From: Betaproteobacteria bacterium
GTDB lineage: Bacteria; Pseudomonadota; Gammaproteobacteria; Burkholderiales; SG8-41
NCBI GenBank assembly: GCA_020028375.1
Contig: JAHZNX010000061.1
Location: 1 to 9,524 of the forward strand
Direction of reading: 5' to 3'
DNA length: 9,524 bases
Positions 1 through 6,608 of this stretch are shown here, piece by piece. Within the stretch, counting starts at the first letter, position 1. Each line of letters starts with the position of its first letter. A program made the translations under genes and the position numbers. Under the pieces are notes generated by a model. The model did no database searches. It was not told where the DNA came from and saw only the letters and a program-made list of their open reading frames with translations.

Positions 1-1004
1 CCCGCTTCTACGATCCCGCGTTCGACGGGGTCAAGGCGGAGCTCGAGAAGGTGTTCGAGAAGGCGTGGGACGGCTATATCGTCTATCGCAAGTCGCCGCG
101 GAAGCGTGCCGCCGGCAAGGGGTTCGCCGAGCCCAAGTTCGAGCTGCCGATCGAGTGGCTGGAAGCCCGGGCCGCGATTGACGCCGCCGAGAAGCGGCAG
201 AAGGACCCGAAATCGCCGTCGCGCATCCTGATCGTCAACGGCTCGACGCGCAGCGAGCACACCTGTCCCGGAGAGATCTCGAAGACGCGGCGGCTGGCGC
301 AGCACGCGCAGAAGGCGGCCGCAGCGATGCCGGGCTTCGAGGCCGACTTCCTCGACATCTCGACGCTCGCGGACGAGCCGTACAAGACGATCTACCCGTG
401 CAAGGCGTGCGTTTCCACCTCGCAGCCGCTCTGCCACTGGCCGTGCTCGTGCTACCCCAACCACGCGGTGGGGCAGGTGAACGACTGGATGAACGAGATC
501 TACCCGCGCTGGGTGGCGGCGCACGGCGTGATGATCCTCGCCCCGGTGCACTGGTACCAGGTGCCGGCGAGCCTGAAGCTCATGATCGACCGCCTGGTGT
601 GCGCCGACGGCGGCAATCCCGATCCGACCACGACGCGCGGAAAGGACCCGGCGCTGGCGAAGGAGCTGGAGCTGAAAGGCTGGGACTATCCCAAGCACCT
701 CGAGGGGCGCGCCTATTCGATCGTCGTGCACGGCGACGCCGCGGGACCCGAGAATGTGCGCCGCATGCTGTCCGACTGGTTGAACGACATCGGCATGGTC
801 TCGGCCGGGCCGACCGCGATGATGGACACCTGGATCGGGTGGTACCAGCCCTATGCCACGAGCCACGAGGACCTCGACAAGGACAAGGACGTCTTCAGCG
901 AGGTGGGTAATGCCGCCGCTGCGCTCGCGAACATGGTGAAGCAGATCCGCTCCGGCCAGTACCACGCGCCGGACGAGGATCTGCACGATCCCCGCGAAAA
1001 ATGA
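1..1004 (+). CDS. Flavodoxin-fold NAD(P)H-dependent FMN oxidoreductase, Cys-rich (5' end cut by window)
   Basis: Probably an FMN-binding redox enzyme of the NADPH-dependent FMN reductase / iron-sulfur flavoprotein superfamily; substrate unknown. The frame is open to the left edge (codons from base 3 read RFYDPAFDGVKAELEK), so the GTG at 51 is likely internal and the true start lies outside. Numbering from that GTG, a charged alpha-helical leader (about 1-55) precedes the flavodoxin core. A first beta strand and phosphate-binding loop, ILIVNGSTRS, lies at 59-68, and a second flavin-site segment, MILAPVHWYQVPASLKLMIDR, at about 161-181. Between them is a cysteine cluster, C117, C120, C128, C132 and C134 (spacing CX2C-X7-C-X3-CXC), plus an isolated C72. 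Such a cluster in this position recalls Fe-S flavoproteins, but the spacing is not the classical one. The C-terminal 50 residues are acidic and helical. No signal peptide is visible, so it is presumably cytosolic. It converges on lplT. The fold is fairly secure; the function is open. Confidence 0.8.
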   Translation, partial: RFYDPAFDGVKAELEKVFEKAWDGYIVYRKSPRKRAAGKGFAEPKFELPIEWLEARAAIDAAEKRQKDPKSPSRILIVNGSTRSEHTCPGEISKTRRLAQHAQKAAAAMPGFEADFLDISTLADEPYKTIYPCKACVSTSQPLCHWPCSCYPNHAVGQVNDWMNEIYPRWVAAHGVMILAPVHWYQVPASLKLMIDRLVCADGGNPDPTTTRGKDPALAKELELKGWDYPKHLEGRAYSIVVHGDAAGPENVRRMLSDWLNDIGMVSAGPTAMMDTWIGWYQPYATSHEDLDKDKDVFSEVGNAAAALANMVKQIRSGQYHAPDEDLHDPREK

Positions 1005-1029
1005 CCGGCCGGAGAATGAGGCCGGTCAT
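997..1029 (-). terminator. Intrinsic terminator downstream of lplT, overlapping the oxidoreductase stop codon
   Basis: A perfect 10-bp stem pairs ATGACCGGCC (1001-1010) with GGCCGGTCAT (1020-1029) around a 9-nt loop. Read on the minus strand it is followed at once by five T residues (1001-997), the layout of a Rho-independent terminator. It lies about 100 bp past the lplT stop and would end lplT transcription. On the plus strand there is no T tract, and the left arm contains the TGA of the oxidoreductase. Because the first A of the 5' arm is also part of the A run, the stem could be counted as 9 bp. Confidence 0.6.
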
Positions 1030-1125
1030 CCTCGCGAAGGCGGGGATCCAGATCGTCGAACGAGGCCGGTTATTTTCGAATAGCCAGATAGCCGATTACT
1101 GGGTTCCCGCCTGCGCGGGAACGAC
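1025..1125. repeat. Inverted pair of REP-like hairpins (GTCATTCCCGCG type)
   Basis: The 27-mer at 1025-1051 and the reverse complement of 1099-1125 agree at 21 of 27 positions, so two copies face each other around a 47-bp spacer. Each copy folds by itself. In the right copy GTTCCCGC (1103-1110) pairs perfectly with GCGGGAAC (1115-1122) over a 4-nt loop. In the left copy ATCCTCGC (1028-1035) pairs with GCGGGGAT (1040-1047) with one G-T wobble. Similar sequences are scattered between genes in many proteobacteria, and two inverted copies are the layout of a REPIN. The pair fills the gap between two convergent genes, a common site for such elements. Confidence 0.7.
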
Positions 1126-1127
1126 AA

Positions 1128-2408
1128 CTAAGGTATCGTCGGCAGCAGGCCGCTGCGCACGTTGTTGAGGTGGCGCTGCCGCACCAGTGCCATGGTGACG
1201 GCGACGAACACCCCGAACAGCACGATCACCGTGTAGATCGAGAGATTGAGCCAGATGAGCAGCGCATAGACCCCGAGCATGACGAGGATCGATAGATTCT
1301 CGTTGAAGTTCTGGACCGCGATCGAGTGGCCGGCGCCCATCAGGATGTGGCCGCGGTGCTGCAGCAGCGCGTTCATCGGTACCACGAAGAACCCGGCGAG
1401 CGCCCCGATCAGGATCATGAGCGGGATCGCGACTGCGATGTTCCTCGCGAAGATCATCGCGATCACGATCAAGCCCATCGCGATGCCGACCGGGACCACG
1501 TTGACCGCGCGGTTGAGGGGGATGAACCTGGCGGCAATGATGGCGCCCGCCGCGATGCCCACCGCGCAAATGCCCTGAAGCACGGTGGCCTGCGACAGGG
1601 TGTAGCCGAACGCGGTTTCAGCCCACTTGAGAACGATGAACTGCAGTGTCGCGCCGGCGCCCCAGAAGAGCGTCGTGGTGGCAAGCGAGATCTGGCCGAG
1701 CTTGTCGCTCCACAGAAGCTTCACGCAATGCGCGAACTCGTGGACCAGGAACAGCGGATTCCGGCTCGGCACGCGGTGATCCACCCCGGTCCTGGGGATG
1801 TAGAGGTTGAAGATCGCGGCGATCACGTAAAAAACGATGATCACCAGAATCGCCGCTTCCGGCGGCGAGTCGATGCCGGTCTCGATGCGCGGCAGGTCGA
1901 TCGCGAGCAGGCGCGCGGATACCTCCGGGCCGATCAGCACGCCGCCGAGCACCGTGCCGAGTATGATCGAAACGATCGTCAGCCCCTCGATCCAGCCGTT
2001 GGCGACGACCAGCTTCTGGTGCGGCAGGTACTCGGTGAGAATGCCGTATTTGGCCGGCGAGTAGGCCGCGGCGCCGAGCCCGACGACGCTGTATGCGATC
2101 AGCACGTGCCGGTAATAAGACTCGCCCGGCGCCGGCAGCCAGGCGAAGAGGAAGAGCAGCAGGCAGCCGGCGATCTTGACCAGATTGGTGACGAACATCA
2201 CGCGGCCCTTGGGCATCGAGTCCGCGAACGCGCCGACAAAGGCCGCGAACAACACGTAGGAAACGGTGAAGAAGAACTTGAGCAGCGGCGTCATCCAGTC
2301 CGGCGCCGCCATATTGATCAGCACGGCGATCGCCGCGACCAGCAGCGCGTTGTCGGCGAGCGAGGAAAAAAACTGCGCTGCCATGATGATGTAGAAGCCG
2401 GAGGGCAT
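1128..2408 (-). CDS. lplT: Lysophospholipid transporter LplT (MFS)
   Basis: Inner-membrane major facilitator protein that flips lysophospholipids (such as lyso-PE) from the outer to the inner leaflet for re-acylation. It is 426 residues long, slightly more than the roughly 400 of the Escherichia coli protein, and very hydrophobic with about 12 predicted membrane spans. Conserved family stretches recognisable from memory of E. coli LplT are AQFFSSLADNALL (11-23), the MFS loop motif ADSMPKGR (62-69), GAAAYSPAKYGIL (112-124), TLFWGAGATLQF (246-257), FFVVPMNALLQ (340-350) and GAGHSIAVQNFNEN (358-371). An in-frame stop lies shortly upstream of the ATG at 2408, and the second ATG (codon 9) would cut into the first span, so 2408 is preferred although no strong ribosome binding site is seen. 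In E. coli lplT is joined to aas, the acyltransferase; no aas is next to it here. It is divergent from the LysR gene. Confidence 0.93.
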   Translation of the reverse strand: MPSGFYIIMAAQFFSSLADNALLVAAIAVLINMAAPDWMTPLLKFFFTVSYVLFAAFVGAFADSMPKGRVMFVTNLVKIAGCLLLFLFAWLPAPGESYYRHVLIAYSVVGLGAAAYSPAKYGILTEYLPHQKLVVANGWIEGLTIVSIILGTVLGGVLIGPEVSARLLAIDLPRIETGIDSPPEAAILVIIVFYVIAAIFNLYIPRTGVDHRVPSRNPLFLVHEFAHCVKLLWSDKLGQISLATTTLFWGAGATLQFIVLKWAETAFGYTLSQATVLQGICAVGIAAGAIIAARFIPLNRAVNVVPVGIAMGLIVIAMIFARNIAVAIPLMILIGALAGFFVVPMNALLQHRGHILMGAGHSIAVQNFNENLSILVMLGVYALLIWLNLSIYTVIVLFGVFVAVTMALVRQRHLNNVRSGLLPTIP

Positions 2409-2443
2409 GCGCGGTCTGCGTGGGGGTTATGCGGTCGTCAAGC

Positions 2444-2471
2444 GGGAAGGGAGAAGGGGGAAGGGAGAAAG
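2444..2471. repeat. 28-nt pure purine tract, two copies of a 14-mer; left arm of an inverted pair
   Basis: Every base from 2444 to 2471 is A or G. The tract is a tandem duplication of GGGAAGGGAGAAGG (2444-2457) and GGGAAGGGAGAAAG (2458-2471), matching at 13 of 14 positions. Its first 20 bases are the reverse complement of 2643-2662 with two mismatches. Tracts of this kind can adopt triplex (H-DNA) structures and recur in some betaproteobacterial intergenic regions. The role here is unknown. Confidence 0.7.
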
Positions 2472-2574
2472 CGTGCTGCAGCACTTGCCGTTGAGCGCGC
2501 CGGGTCTGCTGAATCCCTCATCCCTCGTGCATTCCCCTGGGGGTGTCGTTTTATATCACAATCTCCTGAAATGT

Positions 2575-2589
2575 GGTTGAATATCAACC
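2575..2589. promoter_or_regulatory. 15-bp dyad, candidate LysR-type operator
   Basis: GGTTGA-ATA-TCAACC is a perfect 6-bp inverted repeat with a 3-bp AT spacer in the AT-rich centre of the divergent region, 89 bp before the LysR start. LysR-type regulators commonly bind an interrupted dyad with a T and an A at the inner edges, upstream of their own gene and a divergent neighbour, so autoregulation is plausible. The spacing gives T-N9-A rather than the textbook T-N11-A, so the assignment is an inference from position and symmetry. Confidence 0.4.
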
Positions 2590-2640
2590 CTTTTGGGAAC
2601 GGAGTGAGGCGTGAGTCGGTGGTGACGCGGAGGGGGTCTG

Positions 2641-2667
2641 CCCTTCCCCCTTTCCCCTTCCCCCTTC
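2641..2667. repeat. 27-nt pure pyrimidine tract; right arm of the inverted pair
   Basis: All bases from 2641 to 2667 are C or T, built from units of CCCTTCCCCCTTT. Bases 2643-2662 match the reverse complement of 2444-2463 at 18 of 20 positions, so the divergent control region is framed by inverted arms. The tract ends 10 bp before the LysR start and occupies the place where a purine-rich ribosome binding site would be expected. The LysR mRNA therefore begins translation without a visible Shine-Dalgarno sequence. Confidence 0.7.
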
Positions 2668-2677
2668 ACCAAACGAA

Positions 2678-3586
2678 ATGGCCGACCGCCGCCTACAGGT
2701 TTTCTACACCGTCGCCAGGCAGCTGAGCTTCACCAAGGCGGCGGAGCAGCTGTTCATGACGCAGCCCGCGGTGACGTTCCAGGTGAAGCAGCTCGAGGAG
2801 CAGTTCAACACGCGCCTCTTCGAGCGCAGCCACGGCAAGATCTCCCTCACTCCGGCGGGGCGGCTGGTCATGGATTTCGCCGAGCGCATTCTCGCGCTGT
2901 CGGAGGAAATGGAGACGCGGGTCGGCGAGCTGACCGGCGCGATGAGCGGGCCGCTGCTGCTGGGGGCGAGCACGACCATCGCCGAATTCGTTCTGCCCCG
3001 CATCCTGGGCGAGTTCAGGGTGGCGCATCCCCAGGTGCACACCCACCTCACGGTCGGCAACTCCGAGATGATCGAGAACCGCGTCGCCGATCACGCGCTC
3101 GACCTGGGCCTGATCGAGTCGCCGTCGCACCTTCCGGGTGTCGTCACCGAGGTCTGCTGCGAGGACGAGCTGGTGCTGATCTGCGCGCCCGCCCACAAGT
3201 TTGCAAAGGCCGGGAGCGTGAAACCGGATGACCTTCCGGGCGAGCCGTTCGTGAGCCGGGAGCTGGGCTCGGGCACGCGCGAGTTCACCGACCAGTACCT
3301 GCGGCGCTGTCGGGTCGCACCCGAGGATCTCAATATCGTGATGGAGCTGGGAAGCCCGGAGACGATCAAAGGCGTGGTCGAGACCGGCCTCGGCGTCTCC
3401 ATCATGTCGCGCGCGCGCGTGTTCAAGGAGCGCAAGCTGGGCATGCTGGTGGCAGTGCCGCTCGAGCCGCGGCTGATCCGCACCTTTTCCTTCGTGCATC
3501 CGAGGGAGAAGTTCCGCTCGAAGCTGCTGACGGCGTTCGTCGAGTTCGCCACCGCGCGGATGAAGCAGCTGGCGAACGAGGGGTGA
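2678..3586 (+). CDS. LysR-family transcriptional regulator (YeiE/CysB-like)
   Basis: DNA-binding regulator of 302 residues, the usual LysR length. The N-terminal winged helix-turn-helix covers about residues 1-62, with the typical pattern LQVFYTVARQLSFTKAAEQL, then TQPAVTFQVKQLEEQ and LFERSHGKISLTPAG. A linker helix (about 63-90) leads to a periplasmic-binding-protein-like effector domain (about 91-295). The run STTIAEFVLPRILGEF, then VGNSEMI and later RELGSGTRE and GLGVSIMSR, resembles the YeiE / selenium-metabolism-associated subgroup more than OxyR or CatR. The effector is not predictable from sequence. The ATG at 2678 begins exactly at the family N-terminus, though the upstream 27 bases are a pyrimidine tract with no ribosome binding site. 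The stop overlaps the alr start by one base, so the two are probably co-transcribed and translationally coupled. The regulator may also act on divergent lplT; that is inference from layout. Confidence 0.9.
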   Translation: MADRRLQVFYTVARQLSFTKAAEQLFMTQPAVTFQVKQLEEQFNTRLFERSHGKISLTPAGRLVMDFAERILALSEEMETRVGELTGAMSGPLLLGASTTIAEFVLPRILGEFRVAHPQVHTHLTVGNSEMIENRVADHALDLGLIESPSHLPGVVTEVCCEDELVLICAPAHKFAKAGSVKPDDLPGEPFVSRELGSGTREFTDQYLRRCRVAPEDLNIVMELGSPETIKGVVETGLGVSIMSRARVFKERKLGMLVAVPLEPRLIRTFSFVHPREKFRSKLLTAFVEFATARMKQLANEG

Positions 3587-4650
3587 TGCGTCCCCTCGTT
3601 GCCACCATCGATTCCGCCGCGCTGAAGCACAACCTCGCGATCGTGCGCCGGCATGCCCCGCGCTCGCGCGTCCTGGCGGTGATCAAGGCCAACGCCTACG
3701 GCCACGGCCTGATGCGTGCGGCCGCGGCGCTGTCGGAAGCCGACGGCTTCGCGCTGCTCGAGCTGGAAGATGCCGTGCGGCTGCGCGAGGCCGGCTTCCG
3801 GCAGCGCATCGTGCTGCTCGAGGGCTTCTTCGACCCGGGCGAGCTGCCGGTCCTGCTCAAACACGGTCTCGCCACGGTGGTGCACAACATGGAGCAGGTC
3901 GCGGCGCTCGACGCGCTGCCCGACGGCGCGAAGCTCGACGTTCTGCTCAAAGTGAATTCCGGCATGAACCGGCTCGGGCTTGCTCCCAGCGAATATCCGC
4001 ATGCGCTGGAACGGCTGCAGCGCAATACCCGCGTCGGCGGCATCACGCTCATGACCCATTTCGCGAATGCTGACGAGGCGCGCGGCGTGGCCTGGCAAAT
4101 CGAGCGCATGCAGCGGCTGCCTGGCTACGACTCGCTCCCGCGCACCCTCGCCAACTCTGCCGCGATCCTGCGCTACCCCGAGACGCACGGCGACTGGGTG
4201 CGGCCCGGCATCATGCTCTACGGCTGCTCGCCCTTTCCCGAGGGCGCTGGCGGTGACGACGGGTTGAAGCCCGCCATGACGCTCGAGAGCAGCATCATCG
4301 CAGTCCAGGAGCTTAAGCCTGGCGACGCATTGGGTTACGGCAGCTCGTTCCGCGCCGAGCGCGGCATGCGCGTCGGCGTCGTCGCTTGCGGCTACGCGGA
4401 CGGCTACCCCCGCCATGCGCCCACCGGCACGCCGGTCATGGTGGCGGGCCGGATGACCCGTACCCTTGGCCGCGTTTCCATGGACATGCTGTGCGCGGAC
4501 TTGACGGCCATGCAGAAGGCGGGCGTCGGCTCGCGGGTGATCCTGTGGGGGGAGGGCGTTCCCGTAGAGCGCGTCGCCGAGGCGGCGGGGACCGTGGGCT
4601 ACCAGCTGCTCTCCGCGCTCGCGCCGCGTGTCCGGATCGTGGAACGGTAG
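3586..4650 (+). CDS. alr: Alanine racemase
   Basis: PLP-dependent fold-type III racemase interconverting L- and D-alanine in the cytoplasm to supply D-Ala for peptidoglycan. It has 354 residues from the ATG at 3586, normal for proteobacterial Alr. The N-terminal TIM barrel carries the PLP lysine in AVIKANAYGHG (K34, Y38). NSGMNRLG, THFANAD and WVRPGIMLYG follow in the expected order. The C-terminal beta domain carries the second catalytic base, the tyrosine of GYADGYPR (Y270), and the substrate-site SMDM motif (D300). Start choice: TGATG fuses the LysR stop (3584-3586) to this ATG. A GTG at 3583 in the same frame would add one residue and cannot be excluded. GAGGGG (3578-3583) is a ribosome-binding-like sequence placed rather close to the ATG, fitting translational coupling. 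Position before radA fits the betaproteobacterial alr-radA arrangement known to me. Confidence 0.95.
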   Translation: MRPLVATIDSAALKHNLAIVRRHAPRSRVLAVIKANAYGHGLMRAAAALSEADGFALLELEDAVRLREAGFRQRIVLLEGFFDPGELPVLLKHGLATVVHNMEQVAALDALPDGAKLDVLLKVNSGMNRLGLAPSEYPHALERLQRNTRVGGITLMTHFANADEARGVAWQIERMQRLPGYDSLPRTLANSAAILRYPETHGDWVRPGIMLYGCSPFPEGAGGDDGLKPAMTLESSIIAVQELKPGDALGYGSSFRAERGMRVGVVACGYADGYPRHAPTGTPVMVAGRMTRTLGRVSMDMLCADLTAMQKAGVGSRVILWGEGVPVERVAEAAGTVGYQLLSALAPRVRIVER

Positions 4651-4707
4651 AACTGCCCCGCCCTACACGGTGTATCATCGTGCGGACCACCCGCTCGCAC
4701 CGCCTGC

Positions 4708-5136
4708 ATGTCCGGCTACCCGTCCCCCCTTAAACGCTACGCAGTGGCAGTCGCCGCGGTCGCTGTCGCTTTTGCGATCCGCTACGGCATCTACGGCACG
4801 CTGGACAATCGCCTGCCTTTCGCCTTCTTCACCTCCGCGACCTTGATCGCCGCGTGGTATGGCGGCCTCGGGCCGGGACTGCTCGCAGCCGCGGCGGGAT
4901 TGCTGCTGGGGGATTTGTTCTTCCTGCCGCCGCGCCAGGAGGGCGAGGCCTACGGCGAAGTCGTGCGCACTGGCATCGGAATCTACGCCATGAATGCCGC
5001 GTTGATCGTGCTGCTGTTCGCGCTGCTGCATACGCGCTTGCGGGATCTCGAGGACAAGTTGAAGGGCGGCAGTCCCGAAGGGGGCGCTTCACCGCCGCCA
5101 CAGCCCGATACCCGCGGCCAGACGCAACCTCGCTGA
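4708..5136 (+). CDS. Stand-alone DUF4118 four-helix membrane protein
   Basis: Small inner-membrane protein of 142 residues, function unknown. Four hydrophobic segments are visible at about 10-28, 36-51, 54-74 and 87-108. The central stretch LPFAFFTSATLIAAWYGG followed by GPGLLAAAAGLLLGDLFFLPP is characteristic of DUF4118, the four-helix domain found before the kinase core in KdpD and other sensor kinases. Here no histidine kinase, GAF or HAMP domain follows. After the last helix comes a short charged segment (TRLRDLEDKLKG) and a low-complexity Gly/Pro/Gln tail (about 121-142). The gene lies 57 bp after alr and 34 bp before radA on the same strand, suggesting one transcript. No ribosome binding site is obvious at the ATG at 4708. 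A truncated sensor or a small independent membrane protein are the alternatives. The C-terminal tail shows no homology I recognise to a lost kinase. Confidence 0.8.
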   Translation: MSGYPSPLKRYAVAVAAVAVAFAIRYGIYGTLDNRLPFAFFTSATLIAAWYGGLGPGLLAAAAGLLLGDLFFLPPRQEGEAYGEVVRTGIGIYAMNAALIVLLFALLHTRLRDLEDKLKGGSPEGGASPPPQPDTRGQTQPR

Positions 5137-5170
5137 ATCGCCGCTGTCGTCGTTCCGCGTTTTTCTTCCG

Positions 5171-6544
<1,374 letters not shown>

Positions 6545-6549
6545 AACGG

Positions 6550-6588
6550 GTTCCCTCTCCGCTCGGGAGAGGGTTGGGGTGAGGGAAC
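6550..6588 (+). repeat. REP-like hairpin of the CCCTCTCC...GGAGAGGG type
   Basis: The element lies 6 bp after the radA stop. CCCTCTCC (6553-6560) pairs perfectly with GGAGAGGG (6566-6573) over a 5-nt loop, followed by TTGGGGTGAGGG. An alternative outer stem pairs GTTCCCTC (6550-6557) with GAGGGAAC (6581-6588), so the two stems compete. No T run follows, so it is not a classical terminator. The layout (GTTCC, hairpin, G-rich tail) matches the two half-elements between etfB and etfA, suggesting one repeat family. It fills most of the 64-bp gap before the next gene. Confidence 0.65.
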
Positions 6589-6608
6589 GTTTGAGATGGA
6601 TTCTTCCC

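Larger units (their letters stand above)
2409..2677. promoter_or_regulatory. Divergent control region between lplT and the LysR gene
   Basis: This 269-bp region holds no credible gene. It has a purine-rich edge on the lplT side, a pyrimidine-rich edge next to the LysR start, and an AT-richer centre (about 2547-2595) unlike the GC-rich surroundings, where promoters for both directions are most likely. On the minus strand TATAAA (2555-2550) is a candidate -10 for lplT, but no good -35 is correctly spaced, so the promoter call is tentative. No convincing sigma-70 pair was found for the plus strand. A 15-bp dyad in the centre is listed separately. Confidence 0.5.

Noticed and set aside
51..53. 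GTG at 51 as the start of the oxidoreductase
   Set aside because: The frame continues upstream to the window edge with protein-like sequence, so the real start is probably outside.
1326..2726. 466-codon open frame on the plus strand opposite lplT
   Set aside because: The composition is dominated by Arg, Asp, His and Glu, it spans the divergent promoter region, and it has no domain. lplT on the other strand is unambiguous.
3091..4416. 441-codon minus-strand frame across LysR and alr
   Set aside because: It crosses the boundary of two real genes and has low-complexity composition; treated as a shadow.
4664..4674. TACAC-G-GTGTA palindrome before the DUF4118 gene as an operator
   Set aside because: The arms are only 5 bp and no promoter with acceptable -35 and -10 spacing is nearby, so chance is a sufficient explanation.
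6579..6581. GTG at 6579 as the start of the acyl-CoA synthetase
   Set aside because: It lies inside the REP-like repeat and adds ten residues not expected in the family; the ATG at 6609 fits better.
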